The position numbers and the translations under genes are program-made. 25,552 nt of DNA from Eubacterium sp. CAG:251 (lineage in GTDB: Bacteria > Bacillota > Clostridia > Oscillospirales > Acutalibacteraceae). Within the stretch, counting starts at the first letter, position 1. Every line of letters begins with the position of its first letter. Below, in pieces: positions 14,535-21,794 of this stretch. Under the pieces are notes generated by a model. It was not told where the DNA came from, searched no databases, and saw only the letters and a program-made list of their open reading frames with translations. Location of the stretch: contig FR889125.1 of NCBI GenBank assembly GCA_000436835.1, positions 1-25,552 of the forward strand. The letters run 5' to 3'.

Positions 14535-14559
14535 ACATATAAGTTAGCATAAACTAACT
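14516..14559. promoter_or_regulatory. Two inverted repeats, likely repressor operators (TetR-like)
   Basis: Site 1 is TAGTTAGTG-TT-CACTAACTA (14516-14535), a perfect 9-bp inverted repeat. Site 2 is AGTTAG-CATAAA-CTAACT (14542-14559). Both share the TTAG/CTAA arms and their centres are 25 bp apart. Site 2 covers the -10 and part of the spacer of the minus-strand promoter, and site 1 covers its start point, the classic layout for repression. Perfect palindromes of this type are typical of TetR/QacR-class dimers, but no such regulator gene is in the window. Confidence 0.7.
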
Positions 14560-14569
14560 CATTTGTCAA
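14541..14569 (-). promoter_or_regulatory. Promoter without a downstream gene (minus strand)
   Basis: On the minus strand TTGACA (14569-14564), 17 bases, TAACTT (14546-14541) with TGC just before the -10. The next thing downstream is the hairpin at 14497-14445 and then the antisense of the 14092-14424 gene. This is the promoter of the candidate sRNA. Confidence 0.62.
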
Positions 14570-14589
14570 GCCTTTTTTCAAAATAAAAT

Positions 14590-14621
14590 AAAAAAATCCC
14601 CGATTTTTTTAAATCGGGGAT
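14590..14621 (-). terminator. Terminator after the N/Q/Y-rich membrane protein
   Basis: On the minus strand an 11-bp stem (14621-14611 with 14606-14596), 4-base loop and a run of T (14596-14591), 15 bases after the stop codon. Confidence 0.88.
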
Positions 14622-14636
14622 AAAAACGCCGTATGA

Positions 14637-15002
14637 CTATAGGTAATCATAAAGTGCTACGCCGAATACAGTTGATGCAATAATGCTGAAAACTATTCCA
14701 ATCAAAATTGCGACTGCATAGATTACAATATTTGCAATAATATAATTTTTCTTATTTTTGTTGGTATTAGGGCTTACGAGCCAAACTATCCAGCAGATTA
14801 TATTTACAACAGGAATTGCAGAAAGCAAGAACATTCCGATATAAGAGCCGACGCTCATAACCTCATTAGTTTGGTTAATCGGCTGATAAACAGGCGCTTG
14901 ATACGGCGGCTGCTGAGGCTGAGTGTTTTGATTATAATAATTTTGCTGAGTATTAGGATTGTTATATTCGCCTTGATTGTTAGGATTATAATATTCGTTC
15001 AT
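14637..15002 (-). CDS. Two-helix membrane protein with N/Q/Y-rich N-terminus
   Basis: A 121-residue protein. Residues 1-46 are low in complexity and rich in Asn, Gln, Tyr and Pro, with repeated NPNxQ and YYN units, and are presumably disordered. Two hydrophobic helices follow (about 51-77 and 87-113), split by the conserved-looking SPNTNKNKKNYIIANIVI. The pattern PVVNIICWIVWLVSPNTNKNKKN resembles a widespread small Firmicute family with IPIVNIIMLFVWAFG-NPSKRN, usually with a disordered tail; no function is known to me. Perfect AAGGAGGT before the ATG, its own promoter and a strong terminator make it a single-gene unit. Confidence 0.78.
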   Translation of the reverse strand: MNEYYNPNNQGEYNNPNTQQNYYNQNTQPQQPPYQAPVYQPINQTNEVMSVGSYIGMFLLSAIPVVNIICWIVWLVSPNTNKNKKNYIIANIVIYAVAILIGIVFSIIASTVFGVALYDYL

Positions 15003-15030
15003 GAGTTTACCTCCTTTTTGTTATAATTTG

Positions 15031-15059
15031 ATATTAGCATATTGTTAATTTTTTGTCAA
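15031..15059 (-). promoter_or_regulatory. Promoter of the N/Q/Y-rich membrane protein gene
   Basis: On the minus strand TTGACA (15059-15054), 17 bases ending ATGC, TAATAT (15036-15031), 28 bases before the start codon. Confidence 0.82.
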
Positions 15060-15128
15060 TATTTGTTTTTAATTCTGTCAGACTTCGAGAAAGCGAGCTA
15101 AATTTCGTATTCAAATCAAAAATCACAT

Positions 15129-15162
15129 AAAAACGACCTTGCAAAAAGCAAGGTCGTTTTTT
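15129..15162. terminator. Terminator after the kinase gene (bidirectional)
   Basis: A perfect 14-bp stem (15129-15142 with 15148-15161) with an A5 loop lies 14 bases after the kinase stop, with A- and T-tracts on both sides. Confidence 0.88.
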
Positions 15163-15175
15163 GCTTATATTCACA

Positions 15176-15919
15176 TTACTGGAAGTCGAATACATTTACC
15201 CAAGAATCAAGAAGTGCTTTTTCCTCAGGCTTATTCTTAACGCTTTCACTGCAAGCAACAATAGGCATCCATTGCTGAACAAGCTGTTTTGGAATGTCAG
15301 CCTTTTTGCAGAAGAGATTAAGATACTTTTCGGCAAGCTCCTTTTGACCGTTAAGATTAAATACAAGATAAGTTCTTGCAGCATCCTCTGAAGCATTACC
15401 CTGAGTAGCGTGTGCCCAGTCGATTACATAATATTCCCCATCCGGAGTAACAATTATATTTGACGGGCAAAAATCGCCGTGAAGCACCTTGTTGTGAGAT
15501 TTCATACCTTCAAGTCTGTTATGAAGGTCATATCTCAAAGTAGCTTCATAAGAAGAAGCGCTGATTTTGGCATGCATTTTTTCCTTAATCTTGTTGAGCA
15601 TAGGGCATTTCTTTGAATGAATTTCCATTTGAAGGGCAACAAATTTTTCAAGATATTCGTCCTCTTTTTCAGGATTTTCAGCCATAAGCTCGGAAAGGCT
15701 CTTACCTTCGATATATTCTCTTGTAATAGCCCAACCGCCGTCAACCTTTCTTACGTCAAGGAGCTTAGGAATTTTAAGACCTGTTTCCTCAACTCTTGCG
15801 GTATTAAGTGCCTCGTTAAGTACCTGAGCCTTTGTGTATGCCTTTTCGTCAAATACCTTAACAAGCGTGTCGCCGTCACGGTAAATTTGTTTATTTTCTC
15901 TATTTACAATAGTTGTCAT
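15176..15919 (-). CDS. Aminoglycoside-phosphotransferase-fold kinase (APH/choline kinase family)
   Basis: A small-molecule kinase with eukaryotic-kinase-like fold, 247 residues from the chosen start. The nucleotide-site Lys is probably in LVKVF (Lys21); the catalytic loop is VLHGDFCPSNIIV (His147, Asp149, Asn154), and the metal-binding Asp167 is in VIDWAHA. The frame is open to a GTG at 15928, but that codon lies in the Shine-Dalgarno AGGGGGTG, so the ATG at 15917-15919 is the real start. The family includes antibiotic kinases, but many chromosomal members act on sugars, choline, homoserine or methylthioribose, and nothing here shows drug resistance. It follows adhE by 54 bases on the same strand but has its own promoter. 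Substrate unknown. Confidence 0.88.
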   Translation of the reverse strand: MTTIVNRENKQIYRDGDTLVKVFDEKAYTKAQVLNEALNTARVEETGLKIPKLLDVRKVDGGWAITREYIEGKSLSELMAENPEKEDEYLEKFVALQMEIHSKKCPMLNKIKEKMHAKISASSYEATLRYDLHNRLEGMKSHNKVLHGDFCPSNIIVTPDGEYYVIDWAHATQGNASEDAARTYLVFNLNGQKELAEKYLNLFCKKADIPKQLVQQWMPIVACSESVKNKPEEKALLDSWVNVFDFQ

Positions 15920-15937
15920 AAAAGACACCCCCTATTT

Positions 15938-15966
15938 ATTATACATAACGCAAAAACAGCCGTCAA
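15938..15966 (-). promoter_or_regulatory. Promoter of the APH-fold kinase gene
   Basis: On the minus strand TTGACG (15966-15961), 17 bases, TATAAT (15943-15938) just after the adhE stop. No terminator separates adhE from the kinase, so read-through from adhE is also possible. Confidence 0.8.
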
Positions 15967-15973
15967 GCGTTGA

Positions 15974-18571
15974 TTATTTGCCGTAGTAAGCACGAAGATA
16001 CATATCCTTGATTTCAGACATAAGAGGAAGTCTTGGGTTTGCACCTGTGCACTGGTCGTCAAATGCATCCTCCGTCATTTGGTCAAGTGTATCGAGGAAG
16101 TACTTTTCGTCTACGCCGTAATCCTTGATTGTCTTTTTAATGCCTACATATTCCTTAAGGTCATCAATCTTCTTGATAAGGCCCTTAAGCTTAGCCTCGT
16201 CATTTCTTCCGCTTACGCCGAGAGCTTCGGCAACCTGGGCATAACGACGAAGTGTCTTAGGATAATCATACTGGCTGAAGGTACCCATCTTAGCAGGAAC
16301 CTCTGCAGCATTGAATTCGAGAACATAGTCAATCATAAGTGCGTTTGCAACACCGTGTGGGAGGTGATGATAAGCGCCGAGCTTATGAGCCATTGAGTGG
16401 CAAACACCGAGGAATGCGTTTGCAAATGCCATACCTGCCATAGTAGCCGCATTAGCCATTTTTTCTCTTGCAACAGGGTCGTTCAAACCGTCATCGTATG
16501 CTCTTGGGAGATATTCAAAGATATTCTTAAGAGCCTCAATTGCAAGACCGTCTGTATATTCTGTAGCCATCATTGAAGCATAAGCCTCAAGTGCATGAGT
16601 AACTGCATCAATACCTGAAGCGGCTGTAAGTCCCTTAGGTGCAGTCATATGGAAATCAGCATCAACAATTGCCATATTAGGCATAAGCTGATAGTCAGCA
16701 AGAGGATATTTGGTGCCTGTGCTTTCATCGGTAATAACTGCGAAAGGAGTAACCTCTGAGCCTGTACCTGCAGATGTAGGAACAGCGATAAAGTAAGCCT
16801 TTTCACCCATCTTAGGGAAGGTATAAACTCTCTTGCGGATATCCATAAATCTCATTGCAAGGTCATAGAAATCAACCTCAGGGTGTTCATACATAACCCA
16901 CATAATCTTAGCGGCATCCATTGCAGAGCCACCGCCGAGTGCAATAATTACATCAGGCTCAAATGCTTTCATCTGTGCCCAGCCCTCTTTAGCGCAAGCA
17001 AGGGTCGGGTCCGGAGCAACATTAAAGAATGTTGTATTAACAATACCAAGCTCATCAAGCTTATCTGTGATTGGCTTTGAATAACCGTTTTTATAAAGGA
17101 AAGAGTCAGTTACGATAAACGCTCTCTTCTTGCCCATAACATTGCCAACCTCATCAAGTGCAACAGGAAGGCAGCCTTTTTTGATATATACCTTTTCAGG
17201 TGCTCTGAACCAAAGCATATTTTCCCTTCTTTCTGCAACAGTCTTAATATTAATAAGATGCTTTACACCAACGTTTTCGCTTACAGAGTTGCCGCCCCAA
17301 GAGCCGCAGCCGAGTGTAAGTGACGGAGCAAGGTCGAAGTTGTAAAGGTCGCCGATACCGCCGAATGAAGAAGGAGTGTTAACAAGAATACGGCAGGTTT
17401 TCATACGTGCTTCAAACTCTGCAAGTTTTTGAGTTTCGGTAATCTCGTTAATATAGATTGAAGATGTGTGACCGTAGCCGCCGTCCGCAATAAGCTGTTC
17501 AGCCTTAGCAAGTGCATCCTCAAAGTTTTCACTCTTATACATAGCAAGTACAGGAGAAAGCTTCTCGTGTGCAAATTCCTCACTGATATCAACAGAGTCA
17601 ACTTCACCGATAAGGACCTTTGTATCCTCAGGAATTTTAACACCTGCAAGCGCCGCAATTGTTACAGGCTTCTGGCCAACGATTTTAGCATTAAGAGCGC
17701 CGTTAATGATAATGGTTTTACGAACCTTATCAAGCTCATCTTTTTTAAGGAAATAACAGCCTCTGTATTCAAATTCCTTACGTACTTCTTTATAAATTGT
17801 TTTATCAACGATAGTTGATTGCTCAGATGCGCAAATCATACCGTTATCAAATGTCTTAGAATGAATGATTGAGTTTACAGCCTTAAGAATATCTGCGCTC
17901 TTATCAATAATAGCAGGGGTATTACCTGCGCCTACACCGAGTGCCGGCTTGCCGCTTGAATAAGCTGCCTTAACCATTCCCGGACCGCCCGTTGCAAGGA
18001 TAATGTCTGCCTCTTTCATAAGAAGATTTGTCATTTCAAGTGAAGGAGCGTCAATCCAAGAAATAATATTTTCCGGAGCACCTGCTGCTACTGCTGCGTC
18101 AAGAACAATCTTAGCGGCAGCTGCTGTTGACTTCTTAGCTCTTGGGTGCGGCGAAATAATGATACCGTTTCTCGTTTTAAGAGAAATAAGGGTTTTAAAA
18201 ATAGCAGTTGATGTAGGGTTAGTTGTAGGAATAACTGCGCAAATAACGCCGAGAGGCTCTGCAATACGCTTTGTGCCGTAAGCCTTATCCTCATCAATAA
18301 CACCGCAGGTCTTTGTATTTTTATACTTATTATAGATATACTCTGCTGCATAGTGGTTTTTGATAATTTTATCTTCAACCACGCCCATTCCTGTTTCTTC
18401 TACCGCCATTTTAGCAAGCGGAATTCTTGCCATATTTGCAGCCTTTGCAGCAGCAAGGAAAATTTTATCTACCTGCTCCTGAGTATAGGTAGAAAATTTA
18501 CGCTGTGCCTCACGAACTCTCGCAAGCTCCTCTTCAAGCTTTTCAACGCTGTCGATAATTTCTTTTGCCAT
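15974..18571 (-). CDS. adhE: Bifunctional acetaldehyde-CoA/alcohol dehydrogenase
   Basis: A two-domain enzyme of 865 residues that reduces acetyl-CoA to acetaldehyde and then to ethanol, oxidising two NADH and so closing the redox balance of fermentation. The N-terminal aldehyde dehydrogenase (about 1-440) has catalytic Cys247 in FDNGMICASEQS (Cys246 in E. coli) and AIIPTTNPTS-like cofactor contacts. The C-terminal iron-dependent alcohol dehydrogenase (about 450-865) has GGGSAMDAAK and iron ligands Asp655, His659, His725 and His739, at the spacing of E. coli AdhE. The ATG at 18569-18571 follows GGAGGT; the upstream in-frame TTG lies inside that Shine-Dalgarno. It likely forms spirosomes like other AdhE. 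Rex-like operators upstream suggest NADH-responsive control. Confidence 0.97.
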   Translation of the reverse strand: MAKEIIDSVEKLEEELARVREAQRKFSTYTQEQVDKIFLAAAKAANMARIPLAKMAVEETGMGVVEDKIIKNHYAAEYIYNKYKNTKTCGVIDEDKAYGTKRIAEPLGVICAVIPTTNPTSTAIFKTLISLKTRNGIIISPHPRAKKSTAAAAKIVLDAAVAAGAPENIISWIDAPSLEMTNLLMKEADIILATGGPGMVKAAYSSGKPALGVGAGNTPAIIDKSADILKAVNSIIHSKTFDNGMICASEQSTIVDKTIYKEVRKEFEYRGCYFLKKDELDKVRKTIIINGALNAKIVGQKPVTIAALAGVKIPEDTKVLIGEVDSVDISEEFAHEKLSPVLAMYKSENFEDALAKAEQLIADGGYGHTSSIYINEITETQKLAEFEARMKTCRILVNTPSSFGGIGDLYNFDLAPSLTLGCGSWGGNSVSENVGVKHLINIKTVAERRENMLWFRAPEKVYIKKGCLPVALDEVGNVMGKKRAFIVTDSFLYKNGYSKPITDKLDELGIVNTTFFNVAPDPTLACAKEGWAQMKAFEPDVIIALGGGSAMDAAKIMWVMYEHPEVDFYDLAMRFMDIRKRVYTFPKMGEKAYFIAVPTSAGTGSEVTPFAVITDESTGTKYPLADYQLMPNMAIVDADFHMTAPKGLTAASGIDAVTHALEAYASMMATEYTDGLAIEALKNIFEYLPRAYDDGLNDPVAREKMANAATMAGMAFANAFLGVCHSMAHKLGAYHHLPHGVANALMIDYVLEFNAAEVPAKMGTFSQYDYPKTLRRYAQVAEALGVSGRNDEAKLKGLIKKIDDLKEYVGIKKTIKDYGVDEKYFLDTLDQMTEDAFDDQCTGANPRLPLMSEIKDMYLRAYYGK

Positions 18572-18621
18572 ATTAACTACCTCCAAATATAATTTGAATA
18601 ATGAATAAACTTGTTTTACTT

Positions 18622-18647
18622 GATATTGTTATTTTTTTAACAATATC
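18622..18647. promoter_or_regulatory. Rex-like redox operator 1 upstream of adhE
   Basis: GATATTGTTA-N6-TAACAATATC, a perfect 10-bp inverted repeat. The core TTGTTA-N6-TAACAA matches the clostridial Rex consensus TTGTTAANNNNTTAACAA except at one position. It lies just downstream of the -10 (18672-18667 on the minus strand), an ideal place to block adhE transcription when NADH/NAD is low. Confidence 0.82.
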
Positions 18648-18666
18648 ATCTTGTATATAATAATCC

Positions 18667-18672
18667 ATTATA
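18667..18672 (-). promoter_or_regulatory. adhE promoter -10 element
   Basis: TATAAT on the minus strand with no good -35 at 16-18 bases, about 96 bases before the adhE start. A weak -35 is common for promoters needing tight control. Transcription would start near 18660, just before Rex-like operator 1. Confidence 0.55.
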
Positions 18673-18719
18673 CTTTATTTTTCAAGAGAAAATGCACAAT
18701 TTTAGTGAGTTTGATAAAT

Positions 18720-18737
18720 GTGTTATTTTTTTAACAA
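18720..18737. promoter_or_regulatory. Rex-like redox operator 2
   Basis: GTGTTA-N6-TAACAA, with the same T6 centre as operator 1 and one changed base in the left arm. It lies upstream of the adhE -10, about 98 bp from operator 1 and within the divergent region. Confidence 0.6.
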
Positions 18738-18772
18738 TATTTTTGTGCAACTTTTTCTTGATTTTTGAACAC

Positions 18773-18790
18773 TTGTTACATTTTTTACAA
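18773..18790. promoter_or_regulatory. Rex-like redox operator 3 (weaker)
   Basis: TTGTTA-N6-TTACAA, one mismatch in the right arm compared with operator 1. It lies about midway between adhE and the divergent glycosyltransferase. AT-rich DNA makes chance matches easier, so this one is tentative. Confidence 0.42.
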
Positions 18791-18845
18791 TCTCGTAAAT
18801 GCTTATCACATTGTTATAATTATTATGTCAAATTGATATTTTCGC

Positions 18846-18874
18846 TTGAAATAGCGCAATAATATTGTTATTAT
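18846..18874 (+). promoter_or_regulatory. Promoter of the glycosyltransferase gene
   Basis: TTGAAA (18846-18851), 17 bases, TATTAT (18869-18874), 40 bases before the start codon; other AT-rich hexamers nearby make the exact choice uncertain. Confidence 0.5.
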
Positions 18875-18914
18875 ATTACTATTATATAAACAGTTTAAAA
18901 AAGAGGGTATAAAA

Positions 18915-21638
18915 ATGACAGCTTGCAAGGTAAGCATTATTGTTCCGGTTTATAATACATCTGAATATTTAAAAAACTGCATTGATTCGCTTTTGGCGCA
19001 AACGCTAAGCGAAATTGAAATCATTGCCGTAAATGACGGCAGTACCGACAATAGCTTTCAGATATTAAAGGAGTATCAGGCTTTACATCCAAATAAGGTT
19101 TATGTTTACAATACCGAGAATAAAGGCGTCAGCCACGCAAGAAACTTCGGCGTAACAAAATCAAGCGGTCAATATCTTTGGTTTGTTGACTCAGACGACT
19201 GTGTTGAGCCTAATGCCTGTGAAGAATTATACAATAAAGCCACAAAAGACGATAACGATTTAGTCCTTTTCAGCAGATATGACGTTAATGCTCAATCGGG
19301 TGAAAAAATCGGCAATCTCACCGCTCACTACAATCAGAATTTCAAAGTAAGCGAAAAACCGTATGAGCTTTTGAAGCTATCCCCTTTTCCATGGAATAAA
19401 TTTATAAAAAAAGAGCTTTTTGAAGGAATTGAATTTCCTGACAAAATCAGATTTGAGGATTTGCCTGTTTCATTTATTCTTGCAACTAAGGCAAAATCAA
19501 TAGGCGTTATCAATGATTTTTTCTATAATTATTCCGTTCAGGTAGGATTTTTAAGCAAGTTTACAGAGTCTACAATTGATATTTCAAAGGCAATTGACTT
19601 TTTAATAAACAATCTCAAAGAACGTGACTGCTTTGATTTATACAAAAACGAGATTGAATATATAACCGTGCGCCATTTCTTTTACAGATTTGAGCAACTT
19701 CTCACAGTTTACGGCGAGGAAAGCTTTGAATTAAAGGTTAAACTTATCAATACTCTTTTTGATTATCTTGAGGAACATTTTCCAAATTTCAGGAAAAATA
19801 AATATATTGAATACAACCTTCCCGACAGACTCAACAAGCTTTTCGGCTTCTATTCCTCACGTGAGGCACTTTTGGACTTTGTTGCTAAGTGCAAGGATAT
19901 GAGCAAGGAGGAGCAAGACGCTTATGTTCAAAAGCTAACGAGTGAAAATGAGGTGCCGAGAGCATTTGAGTTCAAGACATTTGATAAAATCAAAGAAGAA
20001 TCAAACGATAAAGATAAAAAATACAATAAATTAAGAAAAGAATCATCAATAAAAAAAGAAATTCTTTATGTTACCGCACAGGAGCATGCCGTGCCGTCAT
20101 CAATGCTTGCAATGATTAAATATATCAAAGCAGAAAAAAACGATTATGAGCAGCTCATTACTGTAAACAGCGGCAATATTAAAGAAAGCGAAGAAAGGCT
20201 CAAACGTTATAATTTGAGCGATATTCAAATTATAACAAGAGATGATGAAAAATATTTAAAATCATTAAGCGAGGCTGAATACATTTTTTCCGATTGTGGA
20301 CTTGAATATTACTTTGCCGCAAAGAATAACCAAAAATATTTCAATTTGCAAACGGACAACATCAGTGCCAAAATGACAAGAAAAAAAGAGAGGGAATGTT
20401 TTGAATTTGCAACTGTGCAAAAGAGTATAATAACGCCAAAGGCAAGCATATATCTCACAAATGAAAGCAGACTGTCATTTGAAAAAGCGTACAGATGCGA
20501 GATGCTGCCGACAAGTGCAATTATTTCCGACTCCCCTGCTTTTGATATGGCAGGCGCAACAAACTTTGCGTCAAGCACTGACAAGATTAAAATTTTATTT
20601 ACTCCTCAATTCAAAGCAACTTCCGGCAGAGGTTCAATAACCGCTTATAGAAAGTTTATGGCCAATCTTATGGTTATTGACAATGAACTGAGCAAAAAAT
20701 ATGAGCTTTTTGTTTGCCTTGACACTTTCCCGTACACTCCCGATTTCAGCGTATTTAACCACATTAAGAAAATGCCTAACGAGTATGATTTATACGATTT
20801 TGCTTCCACCTGCGATTGCGTAATTTCCGATTATCATACAATAATTAATATTTTCAAAAACACAGATTTAAAACTTGCAAGGTTTATTCTCGATGCCAAC
20901 AGATTTATCAGCGACGAGGAACTCGGTATTGACGAGAGCATACCGTCTTTCGCCACTGCAAATGAGCTTTGCGATTTTATAAGAACGCTTAAAAAATCTA
21001 CTGTTGATTTCACAAAACACGAAAACGCAAAAGAACTTTTTGAAAAAATCGAGAAAAACGAGATTGACAAAAAGAAAACCGAACAGGAAATTTGCCTATA
21101 CTATTTAGGCGGAAACCTGACCGAAAACAGAACAAAGACCTTTAAGCGCATACGCAAAGATCAAAATATTAAAACATTTTATCTTTGCTTTGATGAGGAA
21201 AAAAATCCGCACTACAAACCCGACACAGAAGATTATCTTAAAGGTGTGCGCTTAATTCCCATGAGATTCAGCGAATTTGACTCTTTTGATGAAAGCGATA
21301 TCAAAGGTGCGTGTCTTAAGGCGAAGCTCGGCTTAGGTACTTTTAAAAAATTCGAATCCCTTTGCGAGGAAGAAAGAAATAAATATTTTGGAGATATAAG
21401 ATTTGACGACGAATATGTTATATCAACATCTCAAATTGCAAGAAATCTTCTGTTTATCGGCTTGTCAAAGCATATAAACTATGAGTTTAATTGGTTTGAC
21501 AAGGACAAATATGCTTCCAAAAAGCCGTTTAAAGCAAAGGTTGATTATATCTGTTCACGTCTTGAAAACGGCGCAAAGGTTAAAATCAGCGATGATATGA
21601 AAGGCTTAAAGTGCATAAAAAAATTAGATATCGAATAA
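18915..21638 (+). CDS. Two-domain glycosyltransferase: GT2 plus degenerate glycerophosphotransferase-like domain
   Basis: A 907-residue protein without signal peptide or clear membrane helices. Residues 5-230 are a family-2 glycosyltransferase: IIVPVYNTSEYL, VNDGSTDNS (DGSTDNS 41-47), NKGVSHARN and the metal-binding DSDD (92-95), then WNKFIKKELF and FEDLP as in polysaccharide and teichoic-acid enzymes. Residues about 380-700 resemble the CDP-glycerol glycerophosphotransferase domain (TagF type): LFTPQFK (561-567) corresponds to LYTPTWR-like, and CDCVISDYHTI (633-643) to ADVLITDYSSI. At the position of the catalytic WHG motif it reads NLQTDN, so His-Gly is missing. The last 190 residues are not recognised. 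A GT2 plus TagF-like layout is common in clostridial wall-polymer loci, but here the gene stands alone. ATG after AGAGGG. Confidence 0.82.
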   Translation: MTACKVSIIVPVYNTSEYLKNCIDSLLAQTLSEIEIIAVNDGSTDNSFQILKEYQALHPNKVYVYNTENKGVSHARNFGVTKSSGQYLWFVDSDDCVEPNACEELYNKATKDDNDLVLFSRYDVNAQSGEKIGNLTAHYNQNFKVSEKPYELLKLSPFPWNKFIKKELFEGIEFPDKIRFEDLPVSFILATKAKSIGVINDFFYNYSVQVGFLSKFTESTIDISKAIDFLINNLKERDCFDLYKNEIEYITVRHFFYRFEQLLTVYGEESFELKVKLINTLFDYLEEHFPNFRKNKYIEYNLPDRLNKLFGFYSSREALLDFVAKCKDMSKEEQDAYVQKLTSENEVPRAFEFKTFDKIKEESNDKDKKYNKLRKESSIKKEILYVTAQEHAVPSSMLAMIKYIKAEKNDYEQLITVNSGNIKESEERLKRYNLSDIQIITRDDEKYLKSLSEAEYIFSDCGLEYYFAAKNNQKYFNLQTDNISAKMTRKKERECFEFATVQKSIITPKASIYLTNESRLSFEKAYRCEMLPTSAIISDSPAFDMAGATNFASSTDKIKILFTPQFKATSGRGSITAYRKFMANLMVIDNELSKKYELFVCLDTFPYTPDFSVFNHIKKMPNEYDLYDFASTCDCVISDYHTIINIFKNTDLKLARFILDANRFISDEELGIDESIPSFATANELCDFIRTLKKSTVDFTKHENAKELFEKIEKNEIDKKKTEQEICLYYLGGNLTENRTKTFKRIRKDQNIKTFYLCFDEEKNPHYKPDTEDYLKGVRLIPMRFSEFDSFDESDIKGACLKAKLGLGTFKKFESLCEEERNKYFGDIRFDDEYVISTSQIARNLLFIGLSKHINYEFNWFDKDKYASKKPFKAKVDYICSRLENGAKVKISDDMKGLKCIKKLDIE

Positions 21639-21645
21639 CATATAT

Positions 21646-21682
21646 TAAGGCGATTGCTGTTTGGGCAATCGCCTTATTTTTT
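21646..21682 (+). terminator. Terminator after the glycosyltransferase gene
   Basis: A 12-bp stem (21646-21657 with 21665-21676), 7-base loop, then TTTTTT, 7 bases after the stop codon. Confidence 0.9.
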
Positions 21683-21733
21683 ATAATTGAATCGAAATTA
21701 GAATGATATTTTTGCAAAATAAACAAATTTCTA

Positions 21734-21762
21734 TTGATTTTAGAGCTTTTATATGTCATTAT
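21734..21762 (+). promoter_or_regulatory. Probable promoter of the XRE regulator/DUF2339 pair
   Basis: TTGATT (21734-21739), 17 bases, CATTAT (21757-21762) with TGT before it as an extended -10; 32 bases before the start codon. Confidence 0.45.
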
Positions 21763-21794
21763 TGAATTGAAAAGATATCAAAGGAGGAATAGAT

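Noticed and set aside
15176..15919. Antibiotic resistance gene (aminoglycoside phosphotransferase)
   Set aside because: The fold motifs are shared by many metabolic kinases; there is no mobile context and codon use looks like its neighbours.
18838..18874. A further Rex site near the glycosyltransferase promoter (CAATAATATTG, TTGTTATTATA)
   Set aside because: The arms do not form the TTGTTA-N6-TAACAA arrangement; AT-rich chance similarity.
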